Positions 53,503-64,000 of a DNA stretch of 64,000 bases are shown piece after piece; the stretch's first letter is position 1, and each line of letters opens with the position of its first letter. The translations under genes and the position numbers were made by a program. The stretch is taken from NCBI GenBank assembly GCA_029706075.1, contig JAINUG010000015.1, forward strand, positions 7,524,154 through 7,588,153, in the 5' to 3' direction. The notes below the pieces were generated by a model. The model made no database searches, was not told the DNA's origin, and was given only the letters and a program-made list of their open reading frames with translations. This DNA comes from Aldrovandia affinis (Eukaryota > Chordata > Actinopteri > Notacanthiformes > Halosauridae).

Positions 53503-54463
53503 CAGTGATTCCCAACCTCGGTCCTGGTGGCCCACTGTGTATGTTGGTTTTCCTTCCAACCATAATTGCAACGTCTCCATTGTAATTAGCTGTTAATTGT
53601 TCTTAATTAGACACTTTCTGTTTCTATTAAAGCATGATTTACTCCTTTAAAGCCATATGTCAGAAATAGCTATGCATGCCATGAACAATAAACGTCCCAT
53701 GTTCAGATCCCCAGAATTTTAAGCAATACGTTGTATGACACACGATTCCTTTAAAAAGAAGGTTACGTACACTACTGGTCAAAAGTTTTAGAACACCCCC
53801 ATTTTCCAGTTTGAATTCTTCGGTTCATCACGCAGGGTTTTTGTACACTGTCGAGTAGGCGAAAGGATGATTCCTCAGTGTGTGACACCAACTGTCAAAC
53901 ATGGAGGAGGAAGCGTGATGGTCTGGGGCTCTTTTGCTGGATCCAGAGTCGACGACTTGCACAGAGTGACTGTTAACCCATTACTTCCCTGAAAAGGGCC
54001 TTTTTTTATAACTCTGAAATGTACATTATTTTTCAGTTTTTGGTAACCTAAACATTTTTTGTTAAACCTCTGGCACTTTACCGCTTACCTTTGTACCATT
54101 TAAGGTTGTTCACTGGACTTGAACTGCTTAAATTGAAGTAAAAACTATAAAATGGGGGTGTTCTAAAAACCTTTGACTGATAGTGTATTTTAATTGATTC
54201 AACTGTAGACTGACAGGTGAAATCAGTGGGGGCTAATTTTTAAAGTGGACAGCTGGTCACTGAAACCTTTTGTGGAAAATTAAGAATTCAATGACAGAGC
54301 AATTGACAAAGAGCCAAACCTGCATTGTGTTCAAATAAGTTTAAAGAAACAATGATGGTAGAACTTACACGGATGTTTTCAACAACCTTAATTGATCAAG
54401 AGACTGACAGTAACAAAACCAGCAAACACATGGGGTCCCCAAGACCGAGGTTGGGAGCCACTG
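53503..54463. mobile_element. hAT-like non-autonomous element, split by Tc1
   Basis: Ends are CAGTGATTCCCAACCTCGGT on the left and ACCGAGGTTGGGAGCCACTG on the right, matching in about 19 of 20 inverted positions. They begin CAG and end CTG as hAT elements do. Flanking octamers CTCTACGT and ATCTACCA share TCTAC, compatible with a decayed 8-bp target duplication. Excluding the nested Tc1 it is about 545 bp with no transposase. Confidence 0.75.
53770..54185 (+). mobile_element. Internally deleted Tc1 nested in hAT-like element
   Basis: Terminal repeats begin CACTACTGGTCAAAAGTTTT and end with a diverged reverse complement, bounded by TA at 53768-53769 and 54186-54187. A central transposase piece, TPTVKHGGGSVMVWG, remains, followed by AGSRVDDLHRV; both ends of the coding region are deleted. 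Confidence 0.88.
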
Positions 54464-54990
54464 ATCTACCATCATTTTTATACCGTGCGCTACGTGACCA
54501 TTGTTGGGAGAAAGCCGGTATATCTTCAAAATGATGCATGGCATGATGAGGGCTATTGGCGATTCGCATAATACGTTCCCCCTTGAACCCTGCCATAGCA
54601 GGAGTTCCTTTCCTCTGCAGGTAGACACTGGAAGGCACCGCTCTCTTATAGTAGAGACACTGAGGCAGGCAATGGTGGTGTGCAAAGGGGGGCTGAGGGA
54701 AGGGGCTGTCGAAACAGGGCGTGAGGAGCTTGCGACTGGTCTGTCTTGCATCACTGGGCAAGCGTGGGACCGAGTAATTAAGAACACACCCAAGGCAAAA
54801 GATGATAAAAATGTATGGGCAACAGACATGCCGAGTCATGTTTAAAGACTAACTAGTTATTCAGCGGTTGGCAACATTTCAGCTCGTCAGCTATTGTATT
54901 TAGGGTATTTTGATCCTCCAAAGGTTTTTCACTTGCATTAAGCATTGCATTGCATTAAGAATTTGCATTAATCGTTTCATTTTGACTGTG

Positions 54991-55140
54991 GCTCGGCATG
55001 GCCCAGTAGGTAGGGCATAGTGCTGATAGTGCTTAGGTTGTGGGATCGATTCCAATTGGGACCACATGGACTGAAAAAAGTATGAATTCATTACTGTAAG
55101 TCGCTTTGGATAAAACTGTGTGCTAAATGGCATATATAAT
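54991..55140 (+). mobile_element. tRNA-derived SINE (family A)
   Basis: A diverged family A copy with B box GGGATCGATTCCAATT and tail GTAAGTCGCTTTGGATAAAA. It lies in spag9 intron 1. Confidence 0.88.
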
Positions 55141-55340
55141 ATATAAAATATATATTAATTGTCCCTGTTACTTTCTATGATGGCGTCTTATTTCGGTTTG
55201 AGTAATTGTGAGTATTTACTAAATTTCACTTGACTGTAGCTTGAATTTCACAACTGTTTTGAAGTTTTGAAGAATCGCAAGCTTTGAGCAAGCGGTGGGG
55301 TCAGTGGAAAGACCCGCTCCTGTGGCTGCACGTGACGATA

Positions 55341-56533
55341 CAGGCAGTCTCCGGGTTACCAACGGACTGCCATAAGGCCTATTATATTTTAAAAATTGAG
55401 TTAAATACAGTGGTTTGTAATAATGAACGCGCACATTACTTTGTGATGCTCGTGAAAACATTGTGCGGTTTCAGCGGTTCGTCGGCTCAAGGAACAGAGA
55501 ACGCCGTCCGTTATTTTAAGTCTGATCACGGTCCCGTTTTTCTCTTTCTCTTACCCTTACAACGATGCCTCCAAAGTGTAAATCCAATGCAAGTGCTGGT
55601 GATGCAGCAAAGAAAAGGAAAACAATCACCATGGAAAGTAAAGTTGAAATAATAAAGAGATCGGAGACAGGTGAAACACCATCAGCCATTGGGAAAGCAT
55701 TAAGCTACAGCCGGTCAACAATTGGAACAATTTTACAAAGACAAAGGGAGAATAATGGAGCATGTGAAAGGCCATGCTCCGATGAATGCCACGATTATTA
55801 CCAAGCAACGCAGTGGTTTAATTATTGAGATGGAAAGGCTATTGATAATTTGGATAGAAGACCAAAATCAGCGTAATATGCCTATTAGTCTTTCTTTAGT
55901 GCAAGAAAAGGCTTGAAGCCTTTTCAATGACTTAAAAGCTGCTCGTGCAGCAAGTGAAGGCGATTGCGACGAAGAATTTGTTGTGAGTAGGGGTTTGTTC
56001 AATCGCTTTAAATTGAGAGCAAATGTACATAATATTAAAGTTCAAGGTGAAGCAGCGAGTGCAGATGTAAGTGCTGCTAAAGTCCATCTCCAAGTCCATC
56101 ATCTTCTGCATCATCCAGTTATTAATGTTATCATAATGTTACCTCACAAATGAGTGTTAACCTTTAATCATGATCCTTTTTTTTCCCATCTAAACTGTTT
56201 TAAGAACTGTTTTTTTTTTTTTTACAGTACAGTACTGTATGTACATAGTTACTTTTATTATTACTGTATTATTATTATCAATATTACAGTATTGTTATTA
56301 TTATTACAGTATTATTATGCACTGAATGTTACGTTTAAGATGTTTTATTGTATTTGGAAGTTTTTCTTAAGTGTTTTATATGCACAGAAAGGTAAATTAA
56401 ATACTATACTAAGACAAACATTTGACTAAGTGACGATTAATAAGAACTGTATGTACTTGTTCCGACTTACATACAAATTCGACTTAAAGACAGACTTAAG
56501 AACGGATCTCGTTCGTAACCCAGGGACTGCCTG
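55341..56533 (+). mobile_element. Tigger (pogo-like) DNA transposon remnant
   Basis: Terminal repeats are CAGGCAGTCTCCGGGTTACC and the reverse complement ending GTAACCCAGGGACTGCCTG, bounded by TA at 55339-55340 and 56534-56535. The ORF from 55565 encodes a CENP-B-type helix-turn-helix N-terminus (AAKKRKTITMESKVEIIKRS, SRSTIGTIL). After frameshifts there is a second DNA-binding piece (GLFNRFKLRANVHNIKVQG, EAASAD). The DDE catalytic domain is deleted and replaced by AT-rich sequence, so the copy is dead. Confidence 0.9.
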
Positions 56534-59360
56534 TATACGAAGGAGATGAACAGCGCGAACGTCTCCACGTGCCCTGGGACGTAGCCCTCTGTTGAAGTAA
56601 CATCCTAATCCAATTCCAGCGGTATGTGGAAGAAATTACTGAGCAGTTGTGATTTGTGGAAGAAAAATGAAAAGGGCCTTTCAGATTTAGTGGAAATGAA
56701 CAGAGGGACAGCGGTGGAAGCAGGTGACTCCTGTAAGTGGCCTGTCTCTGGGCTATGCACACCATGTGATCCTCGCTGTAGATGTGGAGAGAGGTGTGCG
56801 GCTTCAAAATCGATCCCCAAAGGATGAACGTGTCCATTTCTCCGTCTCTAACCAGTGAGCTTTGTCACTGTAATTCCAGTGCATCGTGGCTGAGGTATGA
56901 ACTGGGTGAAGTTGATAGGAATACATATGTATGAAAGCTCATGTGGAAAAGGTATGGTGCTGAACTTTGGAGATGGTACAGTGCCCTGGTTCAGACTAAT
57001 CTTCAGCTGGGGCTACTGTTGTTTTTTGGCAAGATGAGGCCAACAAAGCACCTTTGAAAAGACGCATGCTTACCAGTTTAACGTCCTCGGCGTGATTAGA
57101 TTGCCACTTTGATCTGTCAAGTACATTTGAGGTTACAGCAGATGTATTTTCTGTTTTGTATTCTCTGTCATATGCTACATTTTGCCATAAAAAAAAATAA
57201 ATAAATAATCGATTAATTGTTTGTTAACATTGGCAATGATCAATCAAGGGAATTTCTTCAAATTAGCATCCCTAGTCTCCAGGCCACTGTCGATTGTAGC
57301 GCGGTCAGATTTGATTCCAGATTGTGGGTTGTCACTGCTATAGCAGTGCTAGGACTGGGCCCACCAGTCAGGAGGCCATACGAAAGAATTCGAGATTGCT
57401 TTGATAAATGCAAGTCATGTGAGGGCTTTTTTCACTGCTTGGCTCGTTAAACAGGGGTTTGTAATCGACATGGATTTATTATATAATGGTTGAACTGGAA
57501 TGTCAATAAACCCTAACGCAAATCTAAAATCGACTTCTAAATAAACTCTTATTCGAAAATAATGCTTGACATTGCCTATATTATCCTTCTTCTGTGGTCC
57601 AGTGACATTTCGCATGCCACAGTGAAACGTTGATTATAAAATGATTATTATACGGGTATGTAGCTGCCCCAGACCACAGATTAAAACTGCCTGGGAACAG
57701 TAGCCTTATTTTGCCTCCTAGAATAGTGATATACTCAGCTACCCACCCTGCTTGTGCAAGTCTGACTGTGAATAAGAATAAGAACATTATATCTATTAGG
57801 GAAGTTCATTGAAATTCTCATTCCTGATGTCTGCAAAATGGCAAATTTTTCAGGATTTTCGATGAGCATGCCAGTGTTCTGAAGCTACAGTCTGCTTGGG
57901 GAGAGGGGGTTAGAGTAGATTTGAAAGGGGTATTCCTGTTAATATTTAGCATACAGATCACACAAAGCTATAACTCTTGAATTTTATAATCAATGTAAAT
58001 ATATAAATAATGTACAGGTTTAACTATGGTCACAATACGTTTAAAAATTTTTTTTTTTTATTAACTTCAGCTCTTCAAAGACTACATGGAAGTAACATCT
58101 CTGTATGCAATTTTTATTTGCTTTTCCTGTGACCCTCTGATACAGGCTAATACCTCCAGTTACACTCACGGGCATGAGTGGTAATGCATAGTGTCGCTAC
58201 ACCTAAAAATACTGTGTTCATTTCTAAGCTCTAGTTGTGTGAACTGTAGCTACAACTGCAATGTGAAAGGGGTTGTGTTACATTTACATACATGGGAAGG
58301 TTAATCATGGTTAGTGCAAGAGATCAGTGTAGTAACACTGCAATAGACATCATTGATGGCAGCTGGACATCGTACCAAAGCCTGGACCAGATAATATAAC
58401 CAGTGTTAAAATAACGTTTATGATTTAGGCCTGTAACTTGAAGTATCATTTCCCATCTTTGAGATGAACAATACTGGAAAGTGAAATGACTAAACAGATA
58501 AAGACTGGTTCGTTTCTCCACTTCTTTCTTCTGCAATAATTTGATAGTCTCATGTTTCTGGGCGAAAAAGAACATTCCACAGCCAACTGCACAGCGTGGG
58601 CTGCTGTTCCAACTCTCAGGAGCCTGGAAAGGAAAGGAGAGTTGCTGCGTTTGTGTGTGTGACGCGTTCACTAACGGAATGGCAAAGCCGAAGGTACAAA
58701 GTCCAAATGGCACAAATCAGCAGACGTCTGTCGGCATGGCAATGGCCGTTTTGGCCTTGGCAGACTGGCATCTCTGAATAGGGCTGGAGCGGGTTGGAGG
58801 GTTTGTTGCTAACGCTGGTAAGGGGATCTCCCACAGTCTCGGGGGGGGAGGGGTTTTGAGTGACACCACACCTGACGGCAACACTGGGGAAACAAAATAC
58901 ACTCATCTTGTAGCGAGGCTGTTTCACACAATGCGCACCGCTTATGCCCCATGCATTATTTAATGAAATTTGTAGATGGTTGCTGTTGGCTCAGATGGTA
59001 ACCGTGCTCAGGCCACACCTTCCGTATGCTACTCAAGTTTGCATACAGCTGACAGTTTCACTGGACCTAGTTTTGCGTTCAGACATGCCAAACTACTGCT
59101 CGGGGCAACGTACAATGTCGTGTAATTCCAATGCAGAAACTTTGCGCATTTGATTTTCATATCTGGCCGAGACCCTAAGGGATCAGAAGTTTGTTTGACG
59201 CAGTAAAGGTGTTTGTCAGAGCTTATGAGTGTTGTAAGCTATACTTTTATTTGTCATGTAATTTTCACCCAAATGTAGGTGTTTGGATACGCACCAGATT
59301 TGACTGTAATCGCTCTACACAATTTGTTGTGTTAATCAGCCCATTCACATTTTTGTCTGT

Positions 59361-59527
59361 TAAAAATCATAATCCCAAACGGTGACGTAAGATACTTCTA
59401 ACAGATTTCCTGTTTTATTTTCTGTTTTGCCCATAGAACTAATTCCATCTGAAAGTAAATGCTTTTTTTTTTTGGCAAGGCCTTTCAATAGTGTATCTTA
59501 CATCACCCTTTGGGATTATCACTTTTA
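59361..59527. repeat. 33-bp inverted repeat, MITE-like
   Basis: Left arm CATAATCCCAAACGGTGACG (59368-59387) and right arm CATCACCCTTTGGGATTATC (59501-59520) are imperfect reverse complements; the match covers about 33 bp. They are separated by about 95 bp. No transposase or target duplication was recognised. Confidence 0.65.
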
Positions 59528-61932
59528 ATTTTAAATTTTTATATGGAAGTTGTGAAATAGCCTCACGCTGTTAAACATATGAAATGTGATTGAACGACAC
59601 ATTATATGATCCTTCCTGTTCCCCTTTTCCTGCGCTATTCTTATCGGATTTAGACGGACCGCATCTGTTAGTGTCACTGTATGCCACTGACCGTCCACTA
59701 GAACTGAGCTGGGTAAGGACTCAGAGTGCAGAATGCAGAATCTCCTGAAAGGATCGACTGTGTGTGTGTGTCGCAAGTAAACACTGCGGGTAGTTTTTGT
59801 GTAAAGAGACTTGAACGACACTGCGCTAATGACTGTTAACAAAGCGTGCTGGTATTGCTGTCGCGGTATGTCTGACCTGGCTGAAAAAGACGTTTATTTT
59901 AAGCAATCTTGACAATTTTTCCCAAAGAGGATTTTTGTTGCTTTGTTCAAAGTAAAGCTGGAGATACACATGAATTGGTCAAGCCAAGAGCTTACATTTC
60001 GGTAGGCTATATTCAAACCTTAGGTCGTTATGTACAAAATAAAGCCATTTTGTACATTCATCTTGTAGCAGTTTATCATGTAGACTATAACGTGTATTTT
60101 TGCGCAACGATTAATTGGTCATCTTCCATCCTCAAACGTTTTGGCTGTTGTTTTTCAAATCCTCCCCCCCCAGGAGTGAATTTATTACTTTCACTTTTTT
60201 GTTCCTTTGTCCATGTGTCATTTCTCCCTTAAAGATCAGACAGTGAGAGCCCCAGACAGACTCTCCAGATATTAGGCTTCAGCTCATGTAGGCCCCTGCA
60301 GAGGTCCTCCCTCACAATGAAGCCGTCACGCCTTCACTCCACCGGACACGCCGCCAGCTGCCTGCGTGTTGTCCTGTTGGCACGGAGTCTGATGTCTCCA
60401 CAAGCAGGAGAGGCTCTTCCTCTCCACGCCGCTGCTGTGCTGTGCCCTCTGCCCACCTCCTTTCGCCTACCTGCGCTCCTTTCCCTCGATTACCGCCGAG
60501 TGAAGAGTAGCCTCTCGGTTAGCGGGCTGGATTACCTTCAGGTCGCACGCGCCCTTTTGTTGTTACCGGTCGAGCTGAAATGCCAGTGGGGGGGGGGTCT
60601 GTCTGTTTCTCTCTCACTTTTGTCTGGTGACACGCGATACGTCTGGAGGATCCTCTCTGCACCTCCAGGTGTCGGCGGGTCAGGTGATGCCTCGTGGTCC
60701 GCTCCATTCAGGAGAGCGATCCTAGTTGACATCTGGGGTGGAGACGCGCGTCCAAAGGGAGGCCAGATGCCGAAGGAGCATGGGCGCGGAACACTTGGGC
60801 TACGCTGTTTATTGGGCTCGTAACAGCTGCGTCAAGCAAAATGTGCTCCGCGATCAGAGCCTCATTGTGACTTCTCCCTGCCTCCTCATTACCACCGCGG
60901 CAGAGCAAAGACCTCTCTCCGGCCAGCCAAGTCTGCCAGTAAGAGTGATCATTCTCTCGAGCTGTCACTTCATTTGCTTGGCAGGAGTCTCAAGGCAAAC
61001 AGCTTCCCCTCGCGATTCATTGTATCTCTCGTTCAGTTACGCCAGTCTACAGAGCGTAGCTAATATGAACTTTTGAGATGCCACATACGTGCCGTTTTAG
61101 TGTCGGGATGCGGAATACAGGTCTCTGCTTCCAGTGTTTACTTGGATGTGTGACCTACTTCCATTCTATACATTCTTTTCAGATTTTCAAAGGCCTTGCT
61201 AAGATTAGGGTCCTGTGTGGGCAGTTGGCGCAATGTAAGCTTTTCATAGCAATACAAAATGGACCTAAGAAGTTGTTCTAATTGTCACTCTAGGCAGTGG
61301 TTGCACTTGCCTTCAAAGCTATACACCACATATATATGCCTCTGTGATAGAGAATAATCCCATGGTATATACTGGACTGTACAAAAAGTGATTGGACTTG
61401 TATTATCCACTTTTCATAAATCGGTTCTCTTTGAAATCGCTTAACAGATCCTATTTTTAAGTATATATATCTATTTGTATGCATTAGGCTGATGTGTTTT
61501 TCATGTACCCTCAACAGAGTAATCATTTTGTCAGAGAGCACACGTCTATCACTGGAGGTAACGTCTCAGCGCTGAAATCGCTTTCTTGTTGTAATGAGAG
61601 AATCCTACCAGCCTGCTCGCCATTTACACAGAAGTGGATGTTGAATGCTCAGTAGATTGATTGTCCACTCTCCCACTCTGAAGCCGTCCAGTTCCATTCA
61701 GGGTAAGGACAAGGGTGACACATTCGCCTTTCGAGAGGAAGTGGGCGGTGACGAGAATTTTCCGGAAAAAAAGCACTTCCTGAGTTTCTCTCTCCCGTCA
61801 GGACGTTTATTTGAAACCCTCATTTTGCCCTCACGCCCTGACGTCACACCACGAGGGCCTGTCAGCGAGGAGCTGCGAAAGACTGCCGTTACTCTCGCAT
61901 CCACGTTCCACCACTTTGTGGAGCCTGTAGAC

Positions 61933-62137
61933 CAGGGGTGGGCAATCTTACCCTGTGTGGGCCGGTGTGGGTGCAGGCTTTTGTTCCAGCCGAGCAGTAG
62001 CTCACCTGATTTGACTAATCAGCTAATCAAAGTCTTCAATCAGGGCTTTGATTAGTGGAATCAGGTGTGTCACTGTTCAGCTGGAACAAAAGCCCGCACC
62101 CACACCGGCCCACACAGGGTAAGATTGCCCACCCCTG
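61933..62137. mobile_element. 205-bp hAT-type foldback MITE
   Basis: Starts CAGGGGTGGGCAATCTTACC and ends with the reverse complement GGTAAGATTGCCCACCCCTG. The arms pair over most of the element, with the centre CAATCAGGGCTTTGATTAG. A perfect 8-bp target duplication CTGTAGAC lies at 61925-61932 and 62138-62145, as expected for hAT transposition. Confidence 0.95.
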
Positions 62138-63165
62138 CTGTAGACGGACGTACATCAGCATTGAGGACACACAAGCACTGCTGTAAGCTACCGCTTTCTG
62201 CTTTATGAAAAGCAGAATGTAGCTCGTTTGAAGTCACGCAAAGCAGCCAAGTGGCCACAAATGTGCTGATGTAATTAGAGCTCTGGATGTTTTCATTTCA
62301 GCTTGAGTTGTGTCCTGAGACTCGAGTCCTCATTTTTTTCTTGTGTTTATTTGTGAGCGTTTTGAAATATTTTTTATTGATCTCTTTGTGTGTTAACAGG
62401 TAGCTATATTTCAGAAGCGTGCCTTTGAACCGCAAAGTATGCCTTTGAGGGATTACAGGTCTGCTGTGGACCTTCCTGTCCACCGCGCTGGACTATAGGG
62501 AACGGCCCTTCAGGCACTATATCATTACCACATGGCTTTTGTGGTTGTTTTTTCAGGCGATGGCAGGTCTCTCCCAGTGCCTGTTTTTTCCACGTGACAT
62601 CATTTCGAGTAGGAGACCTTTCATGGCTATTCTGCCGTTATTGCTAGAATGCGTTTGCCTCTTTTCTCTTGGTTTGTCCGTCCTTTAGTTCGCCGTGGAC
62701 GTACCCAAAACCCTCCTCTATGCCCATATTTTGTAAATCTAGGTCACCGGGTGTCAGGCCTCACCTGCTGCAGGACGTGTTTGTGCTCACCGGCCGCCTT
62801 CATTCAGAGAGGCAGACCGCTGGATTCAACCCAACTTCCGCTCGACTGGATTTCACGGCGCATGAAATTAATATTGTGCACTTTGTTTGGGACGACAGCT
62901 GCGAACATCGCGTCTCGCGGCCGCGGTAACATTCTTAATTTAATGAATTGAATTTGATCTCCCTTTAACACTGCGTGATTGAATTTGTGACCTGTATAAG
63001 ACTCTGCAGATAATGGTGATGGGTCTGTCTCGGCTGCAGTCCGATGGCGTTCACCAGCAGCTCCAGCTCTGAGCCACAGAGCCCACTGGGGAGTGTGGGG
63101 AAGCCAGCGCCGTGGTCAGTGTCTTTATTGGGTGTCTTTAAAGGGCACCCGACACGCTAGTAACG

Positions 63166-63307
63166 TGTGGCTCCGTGTGGCTCAGTAGGTAGAGCATGGC
63201 GCTGACAACGCTTAGGTTGTGGGTTGGGACCACATGTACTGAAAAATATATGCATTCACTACTGTAAGTCGCTTTGGGTGAAAGTGTTGGTTAAATGGAA
63301 TTTATTA
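63166..63307 (+). mobile_element. tRNA-derived SINE (family A)
   Basis: Family A copy with A box GTGGCTCAGTAGG, a B box damaged by a short deletion (GTGGGTTGGGACC), and the tail CTGTAAGTCGCTTTGGGTGA. It lies in spag9 intron 1. Confidence 0.88.
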
Positions 63308-64000
63308 TTAGTAACAGTTTTGTAGAAGTAAAACAAGCGATTGAATCATGTCTGCTGCTGATTAAACTCTTTAACAGCGTGGCCATGGCAGTCGAGCTGT
63401 GCCGCATGGCCACGCTTCGCCATCCATTGTCCTCCCTTTGGACTCCTCCGGGCCGTGTGCATCCTGTAGTAATTGGGCCGGGCTCTGTGCATCCACGTCC
63501 TATTGTTCCCGGGACGGATGGTCTCTCCAGACCGGTGAGATCACTTGCAGTCTGCCTCTTTGACATGGAGGCTGAGAGAGGTTTTCTGTGAACCTCCCAT
63601 GAACCGCCCTTTCACACACTCACACGCAGGAGGAGTGAGTTTTGGGGGGCAGGGGGCGGGGGGGGGGGGGGTCCCCGGTGCGCTCCTGAATATTGAATGA
63701 CGGCTGTGCACTCACGCTAGGACCGACCAAAAAATAGATTTTTATCCGCGGGGGTCGATTGGCTTGCTGATGTGGAGAAAGCATTAAAACAAAGATTCAG
63801 CTCTGGGGAAAATATTTAAGCTGTCCTTTTTGATGAGGGCGTCGCCTTTTAGGACTGGGTTTGTTTGACTTTTCCCCCCTCACCCTTTTACTTGCTTTAT
63901 TTCACGGCTGAAAAATGGCAAACCGGCTTCTGCAGCTCTGCCGCGAGGGCGTCTGAGATGGGGGGTTTGCCAGTTAACGGCCGATTTTAACTGACCATTG

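Larger units (their letters stand above)
49299..64000 (+). other. spag9 intron 1 (partial)
   Basis: No exon matching the JIP4 continuation was found on the + strand, and no other gene was recognised on either strand. The stretch holds several transposons, listed separately. GC-richer segments lie at 60230-61000 and 63000-63720, the latter with a poly-G run at 63650-63672. Between the listed elements I see nothing interpretable. Confidence 0.6.

Noticed and set aside
60317..60823. 168-codon ORF in spag9 intron 1
   Set aside because: GC-rich stretch with low stop density. No recognisable domain, and low-complexity composition.

Overview
The window is nuclear DNA from a ray-finned, almost certainly teleost, fish. 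The genes are vertebrate and split by short GT-AG introns. The repeats are typical of fish: V-SINE, tRNA-derived SINEs with an L2-type tail, many internally deleted Tc1 elements, L2-like LINE pieces, a Tigger remnant and hAT-like foldback elements. The species cannot be named from the sequence. Most ORFs are chance. The genes had to be assembled exon by exon from recalled vertebrate homologues, checking that reading phase carries across every junction.

Five genes lie on the + strand. (1) mettl9 (2800-7250), 5 exons, 318 aa, a protein histidine methyltransferase. (2) otoa, otoancorin (10175-23373), 28 exons and about 1,127 aa, an inner-ear protein anchoring acellular gels; its initiator Met is not located, and its signal-peptide exon abuts a 63-bp minisatellite. 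(3) kdelr2 (27786-32403), 5 exons, 212 aa, the Golgi-to-ER retrieval receptor. (4) daglb (35860-45949), 15 exons, sn-1-specific diacylglycerol lipase beta; a 13-bp tandem duplication in exon 14 breaks the reading frame. (5) spag9/JIP4 (from 48999), only the first coding exon (100 codons); the rest of the window is its first intron.

Layout: 1-2784 has only a CA microsatellite; 2785-7250 mettl9; 7251-9283 its 3' UTR and spacer; 9284-10174 minisatellite; 10175-23373 otoa, with SINE and Tc1 insertions; 23374-27480 AT-rich spacer with a Tc1 and a LINE 3' end; 27481-33900 CpG-rich promoter, kdelr2 and its long 3' UTR; 33985-35110 decayed LINE; 35860-46690 daglb, rich in SINEs; 46690-48700 spacer; 48700-64000 spag9 promoter, exon 1 and a 14.7-kb intron with nested and foldback transposons.

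The genes form no common pathway. METTL9-OTOA and KDELR2-DAGLB are each neighbouring pairs in mammals, so the window joins conserved blocks. I see no CRISPR array, operon or other prokaryote-like system. The best leads are the daglb frameshift, the minisatellite fused to the otoa signal exon, a SINE inside a Tc1 whose empty site survives in a second copy, a Tc1 nested in a hAT-like element, and two candidate promoter motifs: UPR-type at kdelr2 and CLEAR-like at spag9.
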